Below are positions 45,880 through 55,759 of a stretch of 64,000 nucleotides of DNA, piece by piece. The stretch is from contig NZ_JALKAQ010000001.1 of the NCBI RefSeq assembly GCF_023016065.1, forward strand, positions 186,001-250,000, given 5' to 3'. The translations under genes were made by a program, and so were the position numbers. Every line of letters begins with the position of its first letter. The first letter of the stretch is position 1. The DNA comes from Marinobacter sp. S0848L (GTDB taxonomy: Bacteria; Pseudomonadota; Gammaproteobacteria; Pseudomonadales; Oleiphilaceae). The notes under the pieces are model-generated. The model made no database searches. It was not told where the DNA came from and saw nothing but the letters and a program-made list of their open reading frames with translations.

Positions 45880-46152
45880 ATGAAACACACCTCTTTTTTC
45901 GCTGCCCTTGTTCTGCTGTTCAGCTTGGTAACCGGCTTTGCCCACGCCAATGAGCCAACCGAAATCAACATCAATGCGGCAGATGTAACTACTCTGTCTG
46001 CTTTGAGCGGGATCGGCCAAAGCAAAGCCGAAGCCATTGTGGCTTACCGTGAAGCCAACGGCCCGTTTGCCTCCGTTGAAGATCTGGCCAATGTAAAAGG
46101 TATTGGCGCCCGCACTGTTGAGAAGAACGCTCAACGTCTTGCTGTAAAATAA
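45880..46152 (+). CDS. Exported ComEA-like helix-hairpin-helix protein
   Basis: 90 aa from ATG at 45880. Signal peptide about 1-23 (AHA-NE), then a DNA-binding (HhH)2 domain with ININAADVTTLSALSGIGQS and FASVEDLANVKGIGARTVEK, standard for ComEA. It would bind DNA in the periplasm, for natural transformation or DNA uptake. Single gene. Confidence 0.93.
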   Translation: MKHTSFFAALVLLFSLVTGFAHANEPTEININAADVTTLSALSGIGQSKAEAIVAYREANGPFASVEDLANVKGIGARTVEKNAQRLAVK

Positions 46153-46253
46153 GCCATTCCGGGGGGCGCCCTGCCCCCTTCCATTCGCCTATAGCGAAGT
46201 GTGCCTGCCACTGTTAGTCTGCTCGGTTGATTCTCTGTGGCTTGGCAAGCTTT

Positions 46254-47198
46254 ATGATTCAAGGCGTTCTGTTAATTGCACTGGCGTCCCTGCTTTGGGC
46301 GACCACCAGCATTGTCGCGAAATTCCTATTCGGCGGCTCTGATCTCGCACCCATTACCCTCGCCTTCTTACGCTTGGTTGTGGCGCTGCCGTTTTTCTGG
46401 GTTTTAATGCGCCGGGAGCAGCGTCAACTTCGCCGGGATAATCCTGACGGCAATGCGGTGGGCAGTTCGCTGCGTTCGCTGAGCTGGAAAGCACTCCTGC
46501 CGTTAACCGCACTTGGGCTGTTTCAAGCCCTATACCAAGGCAGCTATCTGGTTGCGGTCGATTTGTCCGGGGCGGGTATCGCCACTCTGATTTCACTTTG
46601 TCTGCCGCCCGTCTTCGTCGCCATTCTGGCCGCCCCAATCTTGGGTGAGCGGCCAACACTCACCACCTGGATTGCCGCGCTGGGCGCGGTTATCGGCACC
46701 GGCATGCTGGTGCTGGGCGACATAGATACCACCGGCACCCTTCGGCTTGCCGGCATTCTTATGTCACTCTTGGCGGCTGCGGTGTACACCGGCTTCACGC
46801 TGACCAGCCGTTACAACTCGGTGGGCACACCCGCCTTCACAACGGCGTTTATCTGTTTCTTCACCGCGGCTCTGTTGTTGCTGCCAGTGGTGCTGCTCAC
46901 TGGTGGCTTCGCGGCGCTGGAAACCATGGCACTGAAGCACTGGTTGATGGTGTGTTACATCGGCGTGGTGCCCACAGGCATTGGTTACCTGATGTTTTTT
47001 ACCGGCATAAAAAGCACGCCGGCAACCCTGTCTAGCATTGTGGTTACGCTGGAGCCTTTGTTTGTCGCGCTGTTGGCGTGGCTTATTCTGGGGGAAATGC
47101 TGGGTACGGTGGGCGTGGCAGGAGCCATTGTGTTGGTGGTGGCGGTGATTGTTGCATCGCGCAGCAACACCGCGGCCGGAACCAACCAGAACGGTTGA
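46254..47198 (+). CDS. DMT/EamA-family transporter
   Basis: 314 aa from ATG at 46254 (upstream codons to 46227 are open but weak). Ten membrane helices in two EamA repeats: LIALASLLWATTSIVAKFL and the second from about 150 (LRLAGILMSLLAAAVYTGFT). Substrate unknown. Convergent with gloA. Confidence 0.87.
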   Translation: MIQGVLLIALASLLWATTSIVAKFLFGGSDLAPITLAFLRLVVALPFFWVLMRREQRQLRRDNPDGNAVGSSLRSLSWKALLPLTALGLFQALYQGSYLVAVDLSGAGIATLISLCLPPVFVAILAAPILGERPTLTTWIAALGAVIGTGMLVLGDIDTTGTLRLAGILMSLLAAAVYTGFTLTSRYNSVGTPAFTTAFICFFTAALLLLPVVLLTGGFAALETMALKHWLMVCYIGVVPTGIGYLMFFTGIKSTPATLSSIVVTLEPLFVALLAWLILGEMLGTVGVAGAIVLVVAVIVASRSNTAAGTNQNG

Positions 47199-47224
47199 TT
47201 CCGGCACTCGGCGCGGGGTGAGGC

Positions 47225-47773
47225 TTAGCCGCCCTTACGCTGCTTTTCCAGCATGTTTGGCTGCAGGATTTCGATCCAGTAGCCATCCGGGTCTTTGATA
47301 AACGCCAAGCCTTTCATTTTGCCGTCGTCCGGGCGCTTCACAAACTCGACACCCAGTTGCTCGAAGCGTTCACAGGCACTGTAGACGTCCGGCACGGCAA
47401 CGCCGATATGGCCAAAGCCTTGCGGCTGATCGTTACCGTTGTGGTACTCGAAATCGGCATCGTCTTCGGTACCCCAATTGTGGGTCAGCTCCAGCATGGC
47501 TTCGCGGCCGAAGGTGTAGGTTGTCCGGTGACCGTCATCAGCGGGCACCCGCTCGGCTTCGGCATCGTCCAGATACGCCAGAAAATACAACGTGAACTTC
47601 ATTTCCGGGAAGTCCAGTTTACGCACCAAACGCATGCCCATCACTCGGGAATAAAAGTCCAGAGAACGCTCCGGATCTTTAATTCGCAGCATGGTTTGGT
47701 TAAACACGTAACCTTCGGTTTCGGGAACCGGCGCGTCATGCAGGCCAACGGCCTGTTCGAAATGCTTTGGCAT
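47225..47773 (-). CDS. gloA: Lactoylglutathione lyase (glyoxalase I)
   Basis: 182 aa, the longer (Zn-type, eukaryote-like) form found in Pseudomonas and relatives. Isomerises the hemithioacetal of methylglyoxal and glutathione. Marks: [52 protein letters not shown] and [15 protein letters not shown], containing the metal ligands Gln, Glu, His, Glu. Divergent from the GntR regulator. Confidence 0.94.
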   Translation of the reverse strand: MPKHFEQAVGLHDAPVPETEGYVFNQTMLRIKDPERSLDFYSRVMGMRLVRKLDFPEMKFTLYFLAYLDDAEAERVPADDGHRTTYTFGREAMLELTHNWGTEDDADFEYHNGNDQPQGFGHIGVAVPDVYSACERFEQLGVEFVKRPDDGKMKGLAFIKDPDGYWIEILQPNMLEKQRKGG

Positions 47774-47929
47774 AATGGGTCATCCCAATGTGGTTCAGAC
47801 TTGAACCAAAGTATATGCGTGCATCCGGCGGCCTTTTCAAGCCCCCACGTGCAGTTACTTAGCCTATGTTAAGCTGTAGTGTTGTTAGTCCAAGCCAGCT
47901 TCGCAACCCGATTTAAAGAGTTTTCAACC

Positions 47930-48586
47930 ATGGATTTTCAAGCCCCAAATACTTTGGCCGAACAGATTGCCGGCTACCTGGCCAAGCGCATCATGACGGG
48001 GCAGATTCAGCCGGGCGAGCGTATTCAGGAAGCCAATCTGGCAACCGAACTCAAGGTAAGCCGGGCGTCGGTAAAGGAAGCACTGTACACCCTTGAACGC
48101 TGGCATCTGGTTGAGATCACCCCGCGCAAGGGTGCATCGGCAACGCAGATTAACGCCGAGTATGCCGCTGAACTGTACGATGTGTACATGCACTTGCTGA
48201 TCATGCTGGCCACCCGTTTATGCGAACGCTGGCAAGAAGAAGACAAGCCTGTGGTGATGACGGCTGTGCAACAGGTGATTAATCAGATTCAGAATCACGG
48301 GCGCGACTTGACCGCGGTTGTTGAAGCCAGCTTTGGCGTAATGGAAGCCTGCTGCGAGGTGGTGGGTAATCCCTACCTCACCGAATCTCTGTCTAACTTT
48401 AAACCTGCAGTCAGCCGAGCGTATTACCTGAGTGCCCAACGGTATCGGCAGGGGCTCGCACAAACCCGCCGCTTCTTCAGCGAATTGCAGCCCGCCGTGT
48501 TGGCCCGTGACACCGTTAAGGTGCGCGAGCTGATTGAAATATTCGCCGAGCACCAGAAACTGCTGATCCAGCAAGCTTTGGCTTAA
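47930..48586 (+). CDS. GntR/FadR-family transcriptional regulator
   Basis: 218 aa from ATG at 47930. N-terminal winged helix (LAEQIAGYLAKRIMTGQIQP, KVSRASVKEALYTLERWHLV) and a C-terminal all-helical FCD-like domain. Ligand unknown. It is divergent from gloA, so it may control that gene or act elsewhere. Confidence 0.88.
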   Translation: MDFQAPNTLAEQIAGYLAKRIMTGQIQPGERIQEANLATELKVSRASVKEALYTLERWHLVEITPRKGASATQINAEYAAELYDVYMHLLIMLATRLCERWQEEDKPVVMTAVQQVINQIQNHGRDLTAVVEASFGVMEACCEVVGNPYLTESLSNFKPAVSRAYYLSAQRYRQGLAQTRRFFSELQPAVLARDTVKVRELIEIFAEHQKLLIQQALA

Positions 48587-48757
48587 CGCCTTCTGTCACA
48601 TTGCGACAAGCGTCACAGTTTGCTGGCGCCTCTCGCCCTACAGTATATCTGTTCAAATAACGTTCACCGCAGCCTTGGTTTTGTTGTCCCTGCGGGCAAT
48701 CAGTTGGCGTTTTCGCCGCTGCTATAACAAAAACAAACCGTCTCAACCGGGGCCAAC

Positions 48758-49771
48758 ATGTTTACTCGTATTCCTCTCTGTCAATTTATTACCGGCTTGT
48801 GCTTTGCCAGTGGAGCCGCACTCCCGCTGTCTGCCTTCGCTGATTTCAAGCCGTTAACGGACTCCACCTTGTCATCGGTTACCGGACAAGCCGGTGTGAC
48901 CATTGAGCTGGAAACCAAGCTTAATATCGATCGCATCACCTGGACCGACGAAGGCGCCCTCAGCGTTAATGGGTTTCGCTTATCGGGCCACAACGACACC
49001 ACCCTCGACAACTTGAAGCTGACCGTCGATATCGCTGGCGACGGCGAAGTACTGGAGTACGGGTTTTCAGAAATAGCCCGCCGCGCCGCCGCGGGCCAAC
49101 TGGATACGTCTAACCCCGATGTTGCTGACGCGCTGGCCAAATACTCGGTGGGCGGCAGTTTCGGCAAAGCCTTTAACAGCGGAGACATGGTGATTCATCT
49201 GGGCGCTACCGATTACGGTGACCCCGCCAACCTGAACGATTACCTGCGAGCGGTCGATTTTGAATTGGGCATAGACAGCCTGACCACTTCCGGCTCCGAA
49301 GGCAGCGCTAACCTGTTCTCGAACATTCTGTTGCAAGGCTACGTCGGCCCTACGGATCTGATCATTCGTAACGGCGGCACCTCTACCCGCACACTTGGCA
49401 ACGGCAATACGGTGTCGGGCTCGGAACTGCAATTGGATACGCATTTTGAAATCACCAACGGAAGCCTGGATTGGGATGCCGCTGACCTGATCTTTATTTT
49501 CAATTTTGCTGCGGTGGGCATTGAAGGTTTGCAGATTCATAATCGCCGGGGTAACGACACCCTTGGCCACTTCGGTATGGCCAGCGCCACCGCAAAGCTG
49601 TCTCAGGGCACCAGTGCCGGTTCGGGCAAAAGCGGCCTATCCATTCACGATGTCGAGTTCCGAGCCGACATTGATATGCCTGTTTTCAAAGTGGGTGGCA
49701 CCAGCATCGGTTCCGTTCAGTTCACCGACTTTGCCATTAAAAACACAACGATGATGGTTTACGGCCACTAA
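48758..49771 (+). CDS. DUF6160/FilA-like exported protein
   Basis: 337 aa. Signal peptide about 1-28 (SAFA-DF), then the start typical of this group: FKPLTDSTLSSVTGQAGVTI. The rest is a beta-rich repeat domain with Asn/Gly/Ser turns, suggesting a surface filament or autotransporter-like passenger. No outer-membrane barrel is obvious. FilA-like assignment is by resemblance of the N-terminal motif; function unknown. Confidence 0.72.
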   Translation: MFTRIPLCQFITGLCFASGAALPLSAFADFKPLTDSTLSSVTGQAGVTIELETKLNIDRITWTDEGALSVNGFRLSGHNDTTLDNLKLTVDIAGDGEVLEYGFSEIARRAAAGQLDTSNPDVADALAKYSVGGSFGKAFNSGDMVIHLGATDYGDPANLNDYLRAVDFELGIDSLTTSGSEGSANLFSNILLQGYVGPTDLIIRNGGTSTRTLGNGNTVSGSELQLDTHFEITNGSLDWDAADLIFIFNFAAVGIEGLQIHNRRGNDTLGHFGMASATAKLSQGTSAGSGKSGLSIHDVEFRADIDMPVFKVGGTSIGSVQFTDFAIKNTTMMVYGH

Positions 49772-49856
49772 CTGCTGGCAGTTATTATTGATCGGTTTAC
49801 ACTGTAATGACGTACTTTCTACGCCAGTTACTTCGGCGCAGCATAAGGAGCATTCA

Positions 49857-50804
49857 GTGAGCAATATTCCCGTTGGCATTAGCACTTGCCTGCTAGGCAA
49901 GGAAGTTCGCTACGATGGTGGCCACAAACATTCCCGTTATTGCACACAAGTGCTCGCGCAGCACTTTGATTTTCGCTCTATCTGCCCCGAGCTGGAAGCC
50001 GGTTTAGGGGTACCCCGCCCCGCGATTCACCTGCGCGAAAAAGACGGCGAACTGCGCCTGATCGATAACAAAGGCACCGCCGACCATACCGAGGCAATGG
50101 ATGACTTCATTCAACAGGTGATGCCGTCGTTAGCAGATCTGCGCGGTTATATTCTGATGGCCAAATCGCCCAGCTGCGGCATGGAGCGCATCAAAATTCA
50201 CGACGCCGATGGCAAGGTTATGAACCGGGATGGCCGGGGCTTGTTTGCCGAGGCGCTGATGAAAGCCTACCCGTTGATGCCGGTTGAAGAAGAAGGCCGC
50301 CTGAACGACAACGTGCTGCGGGAAAACTTCATTGAGCGGGTGTTTGCGTACGACGACTGGATGCTGAACGTGGCCGGCGACAAGCTCACCAAACAGTCCC
50401 TGCAGGATTTCCACAGGCGCTACAAGTTTGCCCTGTTGGCTCATTCCGAGAAAGTTTACCGCCAGCTGGGGCCCATGCTGGCTGATCTGAAATCCGAACC
50501 TTTGGAAGACATTGCCGAGCGTTACATCCACGGGTTTATGGAAGCCATGACCCAGCGCGTCAGCCGAGGCGCCCATGTGAACGCTATGAATCACCTGTTG
50601 GGTTATCTGAAAGATGATATGAGCGCCGCCGACAAAGCCGTGCTGCTGGAACAGATTGAGGCCTATCACCGGGAGGAAGTGCCTTTGGTGGTGCCGATGA
50701 CGCTGTTGCGTCTGGCTCAGCGCCGGGAGCCTGTGGACTATTTAAGTACCCAGAAATACCTCACACCCTACCCTGACGAGCTGGGCTTGCGAAACAACGT
50801 ATAA
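49857..50804 (+). CDS. DUF523-DUF1722 (YbgA-like) protein
   Basis: 315 aa from GTG at 49857, chosen because TAAGGAG lies 6 nt upstream. N-terminal DUF523 (GISTCLLGKEVRYDGGHKHS, ICPELEAGLGVPRPAI, AKSPSCGMERI; conserved Cys suggest a metal or FeS site) fused to C-terminal DUF1722/YbgA (YKFALLAHSEKVYRQLGP, HVNAMNHLLGYLK). In other bacteria this fusion often sits near photolyase genes; none is adjacent here. Function unknown. Confidence 0.88.
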   Translation: MSNIPVGISTCLLGKEVRYDGGHKHSRYCTQVLAQHFDFRSICPELEAGLGVPRPAIHLREKDGELRLIDNKGTADHTEAMDDFIQQVMPSLADLRGYILMAKSPSCGMERIKIHDADGKVMNRDGRGLFAEALMKAYPLMPVEEEGRLNDNVLRENFIERVFAYDDWMLNVAGDKLTKQSLQDFHRRYKFALLAHSEKVYRQLGPMLADLKSEPLEDIAERYIHGFMEAMTQRVSRGAHVNAMNHLLGYLKDDMSAADKAVLLEQIEAYHREEVPLVVPMTLLRLAQRREPVDYLSTQKYLTPYPDELGLRNNV

Positions 50805-50820
50805 GCCCGGGGTTAAACGC

Positions 50821-50859
50821 AAAAGGGGCAGAGAGTTGTACAACTCTCTGCCCCTTTTT
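50821..50859. terminator. Bidirectional intrinsic terminator
   Basis: A 38-bp perfect palindrome (AAAAGGGGCAGAGAGTTGT and its complement) with T-runs on both sides, between the convergent YbgA-like and DUF481 genes. Confidence 0.9.
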
Positions 50860-50882
50860 TATCCGCACACGGTTAGCTTCGC

Positions 50883-51617
50883 TTAGAAACCGTAGAGCAG
50901 TGATACCGCCAATTCGGTGTCGGTGCTTTCCGAATCATCAGGCGCATCCGATACGTGCTTGACCCGGTACGCAACCTTCATGGACAGGTTGTTCATAATG
51001 GAGCTTTGCAACGAGGTTTCCGATCTGGAGATCGTGTTGTTGTCATCCAGACCGATTTCCGTGCTCAGTTTCTGCCGGAACAGGGAGTTTTCCGACAATC
51101 CGTAGTCGAACTGGGCAGCTAGCCGCGCAATGGCGTCTTCTTCCACGTCGCGCCCGGTATCCGGATCAACTTCCATGCGCTTGTTGTAGCGATAACCGGC
51201 ACCCGCAGAGAGGTCGAGGAACGAGCGCTCACCGGCTCGCCAAACCCGATTTCCATAACCGGTGGTGACCGACGATTCGAACTCGTAACCAGAGAAGCGG
51301 TCGTCTTCCCAGTTACCGCGCAAGAACCAGTATTGCTGTTCATCGAACTTATAGTTGGTTTCCAGTGCGGCTCTGTACTCTTCAGCGGTGGTTTCGTCGT
51401 CAGCTTCGGTGTACTTGGTGCTGAACTCACCGCTGTTGCGCCAGAATTCCTGTTCATTGATCAGGCCCAGGCGGCCGTTTATCTTGGTTTCGTCGGTGTT
51501 GCCTGACGTCATCAACACGCCCAGCTCGGCCTCGCCTTCCCAGTTTTCACTTTCTTGAGCTTGCACCAATGGTGCAAAGGCCAGACAAGCGATAACGAGC
51601 GGCTTCCTGATCAACAT
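50883..51617 (-). CDS. DUF481 (YdiY-like) outer-membrane beta-barrel
   Basis: 244 aa. Signal peptide about 1-20 (LVQA-QE). Barrel strands start with WEGEAELGVLMTSGNTDETK, the family signature, and end with SLLYGF (C-terminal Phe). The family is associated with salt-induced outer-membrane proteins; no ligand known. Confidence 0.9.
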   Translation of the reverse strand: MLIRKPLVIACLAFAPLVQAQESENWEGEAELGVLMTSGNTDETKINGRLGLINEQEFWRNSGEFSTKYTEADDETTAEEYRAALETNYKFDEQQYWFLRGNWEDDRFSGYEFESSVTTGYGNRVWRAGERSFLDLSAGAGYRYNKRMEVDPDTGRDVEEDAIARLAAQFDYGLSENSLFRQKLSTEIGLDDNNTISRSETSLQSSIMNNLSMKVAYRVKHVSDAPDDSESTDTELAVSLLYGF

Positions 51618-51642
51618 ACTATCTCCTTAGTTTGGTTTAATC

Positions 51643-52662
51643 TTACGATGACGCCGATTTACGGGCGCGCTCGCCTTCCAGACTTTTCCGAGCCTGACGT
51701 TCACGCTCTGCCTGTTTGCGTGCTTTCCGTTCGGCAATAATTCGGGCTGCTTCGCCACCTACGTGGGCTTCACCACGTTGTTCCGCCAGGCGCATTTGGC
51801 GTTCGCGCTCTTTGAAGCGGGCCTTCTGTTCTTCCGTCAGTGACTCGATGCACTGATGGCAGCTCACCCCTTGTTCATACTCCGGGCGTAGCTTGTCGTC
51901 TTCAGTAATCGGGCGACGGCACGCGTGGCACTGGTCATAGTCTCCCCGCTCAAGATTGTGATTAACCGTGACCCGATCATCAAATACAAAACATTCACCT
52001 TTCCACAAGCTTTGCTCTTGAGGCACCTCTTCCAGATACTTCAGGATGCCGCCTTTCAGGTGGTAAACCTCGTCGAAGCCCTGCTCTTTCAGGTAGGCGG
52101 TGGACTTTTCGCAACGGATGCCGCCGGTGCAGAACATGGCGACCTTTTTGTGTTTGGCCGGGTCGAGGTTTTCTTTCACGTAGTCCGGAAATTCACGGAA
52201 GGTGTCTGTGGCGGGGTTTAGCGCGTTCTGGAAGGTGCCGATTTCGACTTCGTACTGGTTGCGGGTATCCACCACCAGCACTTCAGGGTCTGAAATCAGG
52301 TCGTTCCATTCTTTGGGATCTACGTAGGTGCCCACCACCCGTTTGGGGTCGATGCCTTCAACGCCCATGGTGACGATTTCTTTCTTAAGTTTAACTTTGG
52401 TGCGTTTGAAGGGCTGGAATTCTACGAAGGATTCTTTGTAGTCGATGCCGTCGAATCGCTCGTCGCTAGCGATCCAGGCTTTGACGGCGTCGATGCCTTC
52501 GCGGCTGCCGGCGATGGTGCCGTTGATGCCTTCACGGGCCAGCAACAGTGTGCCGTGCACGTCTTTTTCCAGCATCAGGTTTAGCAGTGGGTCGCGTAGG
52601 TCTTTGTAATCGTTAACAACTGCGAACTTATAGAGTGCGCAGACAACTACGTTGTTGCTCAT
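51643..52662 (-). CDS. trhO: tRNA uridine(34) hydroxylase TrhO (YceA), rhodanese family
   Basis: 339 aa from ATG at 52662; the frame runs upstream to 52947 through the hairpin element but is not coding there. N-terminal domain [20 protein letters not shown] and [17 protein letters not shown], rhodanese with the active Cys in [15 protein letters not shown], then CHACRRPI and CHQC pairs. Ends in a long Arg/Glu/Ala-rich helical tail (about 285-339). Hydroxylates U34 of tRNA. A 98-bp-class hairpin element lies upstream. Confidence 0.93.
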   Translation of the reverse strand: MSNNVVVCALYKFAVVNDYKDLRDPLLNLMLEKDVHGTLLLAREGINGTIAGSREGIDAVKAWIASDERFDGIDYKESFVEFQPFKRTKVKLKKEIVTMGVEGIDPKRVVGTYVDPKEWNDLISDPEVLVVDTRNQYEVEIGTFQNALNPATDTFREFPDYVKENLDPAKHKKVAMFCTGGIRCEKSTAYLKEQGFDEVYHLKGGILKYLEEVPQEQSLWKGECFVFDDRVTVNHNLERGDYDQCHACRRPITEDDKLRPEYEQGVSCHQCIESLTEEQKARFKERERQMRLAEQRGEAHVGGEAARIIAERKARKQAERERQARKSLEGERARKSASS

Positions 52663-52803
52663 GTTTTTCTCCTGCGGGCCGGATCGTAAATCCGGAGCAT
52701 GATTGATGGTTTTCGCGGGCTTGGTACCAGCTTCGGGGGCGATTTTAACGCACTTTTGGTTGGGTTCAAGGTAGGGGTTACCGTGGACGGGTGCCTTGGC
52801 GCC

Positions 52804-52914
52804 GCCTTGCACGGGGGAGTCCCTTCCAAAATACGCTGTGGATACGTCCTTGTACGCTCGGCTCCGCCATCCATGGCTGCGCACGATTTTGGAAGGGACT
52901 CCCCCGCACAAGGC
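52804..52914. repeat. Hairpin element upstream of trhO (conserved-loop class)
   Basis: Perfect 20-bp arms 52813-52832 (GGGGGAGTCCCTTCCAAAAT) and 52886-52905, with further pairing (GCCTTG/CAAGGC) outside. The 53-bp loop contains CTCCGCCATCCATGGCTGCG, matching the loop of the element at 37873-37970. Confidence 0.8.
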
Positions 52915-52961
52915 TACCGTTGTGCTAAACCGGGCCGCTGTTCGCAAGCCCGTCAGAAGCC

Positions 52962-53693
52962 TTAGTCTTCGGCTTTATTTAGTTCACGCTCTACCACTGC
53001 CGACAGCTGGCCCCAGCCGGGGCGGGTCAGTTGGATATTATCGACTAGCACCGTTGGTGTGCTGGCTACGCGCAGTTGCATGGCCACTTGCAGGCTTTGC
53101 TCGACAGCTTCTTTGTGCAGTTCTGTGGTCATGCAGCGGCGGAAGCGGCGCTCTTCAAGGCCTAGGTCGTTGGCGTAGCGGGTGAAGGTGGCAACCGGAT
53201 CGTTTGAGCCGCTCCAGGCGGATTGCGAGCCGTAGAGTTTGTCGTGCATGGCCCAGTATTCACCCTGGTCACCGGCACAACGTGCCGCTTGGGCTGCGGG
53301 CATGGCGTTCGGGTGCTGGCGTAGTGGCAGATCGAAGTAGACGAAGCGGACTTTGCCGGATTCGACGTATTCTTTTTTCAAACGCTGGCTGGCTTCGGAG
53401 AAGCGGGCGCAGGCCGGGCACTGGTAGTCGGCGAATTCACGCACCACCACAGGGGCGTCTTCTGCACCGACCGAGGTGCCGTATTGATCGAAAATAGCCG
53501 GAAACTCGTCGGCGTTCTCGGCGGCCACCGGCAGGTTGCTGGAGGTAGGCGCAGGCGGCGTGGTCATGAAGTAGACCGCAGCAATCACAGCGACAACAAC
53601 CACTGCAGCTATTGCGATATAAGCCGGTTTTTTGTTGCCTTGGTTACGCGGCGCAGGGGCGCCTGTTTGTTTGCGTCGCTTTGCTTCACCCAT
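52962..53693 (-). CDS. Membrane-anchored DsbA-family disulfide oxidoreductase
   Basis: 243 aa. Basic N-terminus, one membrane helix (about 25-44), linker, then a DsbA-like thioredoxin fold with CPAC (about 93-96) in [14 protein letters not shown] and the cis-Pro loop [11 protein letters not shown]. Such proteins face the periplasm and assist disulfide formation. Located 14 bp upstream of acpH on the same strand. Confidence 0.88.
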   Translation of the reverse strand: MGEAKRRKQTGAPAPRNQGNKKPAYIAIAAVVVVAVIAAVYFMTTPPAPTSSNLPVAAENADEFPAIFDQYGTSVGAEDAPVVVREFADYQCPACARFSEASQRLKKEYVESGKVRFVYFDLPLRQHPNAMPAAQAARCAGDQGEYWAMHDKLYGSQSAWSGSNDPVATFTRYANDLGLEERRFRRCMTTELHKEAVEQSLQVAMQLRVASTPTVLVDNIQLTRPGWGQLSAVVERELNKAED

Positions 53694-53706
53694 TTGGGGC
53701 TCCTTG

Positions 53707-54288
53707 TCAGGTGTCCGGATACTGGCGGGCGAAGGTTTGGAGTTCGGGGAAGAACTCCAAGAAATTCGCCTCTAGCACCCGCTCATTCTCCCGAATTTCA
53801 TCAATTATTCCAGTAAATTGATTGGGAAAACGAATACGTTCGGCTACCCGATCCAGGGCGAATCCGATGTTGTCCAGTTCCTGATAGGCACTGAACCAGT
53901 CGTGTTCCACCATGCGTCGGGTAACCCTGATCATGGCCGGTGGCATGACCGGCTCTTGGGCGCTGAGTTCCCGATATACAGTGTGTATGAACGCGGTTTG
54001 TTCGAAATCGCTATAACGATGCCAGTGCCGCAACAGGAAGTGGTCGTAGAGGATATCCAGCGCGACACCGGCAAAGCGCCGGCGCTGTTTGGAGAAGAGC
54101 TGCTTGCTGGCCAGCACCTGTGGGTGTTGGTCGGTGAAGTTATCCACCGCCAGGTGGTGGCGGACGCCTTCCAGAACCGGTTTCGGCAGCCCTGCCCAGT
54201 CGATGCCTTTGGTGAAGTCGCCGAGAATGCTGCCCACACGCGCCTCGGCGGAATCCGGCGCGAGAAACGTATGGGCAAGATGGTTCAT
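53707..54288 (-). CDS. acpH: Acyl carrier protein phosphodiesterase (AcpH)
   Basis: 193 aa. Removes 4'-phosphopantetheine from holo-ACP. Marks: MNHLAHTFLAPDSAEARVGS, ILGDFTKG and ILYDHFLLRHWHRYSD, containing the HD-like metal ligands; length as in E. coli AcpH. Confidence 0.92.
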   Translation of the reverse strand: MNHLAHTFLAPDSAEARVGSILGDFTKGIDWAGLPKPVLEGVRHHLAVDNFTDQHPQVLASKQLFSKQRRRFAGVALDILYDHFLLRHWHRYSDFEQTAFIHTVYRELSAQEPVMPPAMIRVTRRMVEHDWFSAYQELDNIGFALDRVAERIRFPNQFTGIIDEIRENERVLEANFLEFFPELQTFARQYPDT

Positions 54289-54328
54289 GGGTTAGTGCTC
54301 CCTCGGGCTAGTGCGAAATCACTTAGCC

Positions 54329-55759
54329 TTAATCATCGCATTCGATTCCGGTTGCCTGAAACCCGTCGGTGACTTTTTGGTATTCGACGCTTACAACGGC
54401 ACAGTCGCGCCAGCCTTCGTTTTCACTTCCTACGTTTTGATCGTAGGTTATCTCGACGCCCAGGACAGTAAGTTTTCTGGAGCTTGGGTCGTCCGCGGTT
54501 AACTGCCCGGTTAGCTCATACTCACCGCTGTCATCAGACTCGATTTCAATGTTGAGCGCTTCGAGATAGCTGAAAACGCCATTCGCATCTTTTTGTTCGA
54601 CACCTTCCACTTCCAGAAACTTCGCTTCAGAGAGCGGCGTTTGGTCGTCATCGTCTCTGTCGATCAACGTACTATTGGTAATCCGAACCCGAACACCTCC
54701 GACCTTCAACTCGTTTTCTGCCGAACCTTCAAAGGGGGTCAACACTGCAGCTTCCACTTCCGCATTGCCTTCGAACAGTTCAATTTCTTCGGCATACAGT
54801 CGGCCAGACTTGATCTCGCCCTCCACCTGAACCAGCAGGCTATCGGCGATGCGTGACCGGGCGAAATCGTCGAACTCGGTGTTGTCGTCATAGACAACCT
54901 GAATGCCGTTCAATGCGAAGGTTGAGCCGGACACGTTCAGGGACTGCACCGGGCCGGTCATTTCTATTTCGCCACTTTCATCTGAGAGGAAGCGGCGGTC
55001 GTCCGAGGCACGGATTTCGGCGGCGGTGACATCGCCGCCCTCGGAGAGGAAGCGGCCTTCCACCTCAACCAATGCTCCTTTCACTATGTCATTGATCGTG
55101 AGTTCACCGGGGTAGCTGACGTTCTGGCCACCGCGAATCCATTGATCGCCAATCCGGAACTTATCTAACTGAACCTCGTCGATTCGCCCTTCCAACTCCA
55201 AGGGGTAGTCAGAGCCCGTGGTTACACTACCTATATAGCTGGCTCGGTATCCATCAGCCGTGCGCCAGGCACTGACTCGAACCTTCATGCCCTCGGTAAG
55301 CTGGCCACTAGTAACACGCATCACCGTGCGGCTGTCGTAGCTGATACGTTGCCCCAGAACACGGAAGCTGCCCGATTTGCCTGCACTTTTGTCTGGCAAA
55401 ACAACATCCGTCACCGGCCCGCGGAAGGTGTCGTCGTATTTCAGCGCTTCGGCTTTGCCGGAACCGTCTTTGTTCCACTCCCCTTCGATCCTTAGAATCA
55501 TGCCTTTTTCAAGGTCGGCTTCGGTCGAAATATCGTCGTTGCTCTCAACACGCTGATTGACGATGTCGCGGGTTTCAAACTTCACGCCGTTTACAAACAC
55601 GCTGCCAAAACCCGATACCGGACCGACACTGGAGCCCGTGCCTCGAATACCGCCATCCGCAATGCTGGTGCCACCACCGCCTCCGCAAGCGGCCAAAATG
55701 CCGAGCGCGATCGGCGTAAAGACTAGCGTCAGGCGTTTTTTAATGGATACCGGATTCAT
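54329..55759 (-). CDS. DUF5666-containing lipoprotein (paralogue 1)
   Basis: 476 aa from ATG at 55759; the longer frame upstream lies inside the DUF6502 gene. Lipobox LGILAAC (Cys about 25) followed by Gly residues. The body is a series of small beta modules (DUF5666): recurring GFGSVFVNGVKFET, LEKGMILRIEGEW, RGPVTDV, KVRVSAWRTADGYRASYIG and LVQVEGEIKSGRLYAEEI. About 40-45 % similar by eye to paralogue 2 at 56739-58163. Surface or periplasmic; function unknown. It overlaps the DUF6502 gene by 20 bp and shares its operator-bearing promoter. Confidence 0.83.
   Translation of the reverse strand: MNPVSIKKRLTLVFTPIALGILAACGGGGGTSIADGGIRGTGSSVGPVSGFGSVFVNGVKFETRDIVNQRVESNDDISTEADLEKGMILRIEGEWNKDGSGKAEALKYDDTFRGPVTDVVLPDKSAGKSGSFRVLGQRISYDSRTVMRVTSGQLTEGMKVRVSAWRTADGYRASYIGSVTTGSDYPLELEGRIDEVQLDKFRIGDQWIRGGQNVSYPGELTINDIVKGALVEVEGRFLSEGGDVTAAEIRASDDRRFLSDESGEIEMTGPVQSLNVSGSTFALNGIQVVYDDNTEFDDFARSRIADSLLVQVEGEIKSGRLYAEEIELFEGNAEVEAAVLTPFEGSAENELKVGGVRVRITNSTLIDRDDDDQTPLSEAKFLEVEGVEQKDANGVFSYLEALNIEIESDDSGEYELTGQLTADDPSSRKLTVLGVEITYDQNVGSENEGWRDCAVVSVEYQKVTDGFQATGIECDD

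Noticed and set aside
46153..46180. Terminator after ComEA (GGGGG...CCCCC)
   Set aside because: Short stem with no U-run; too weak to call.
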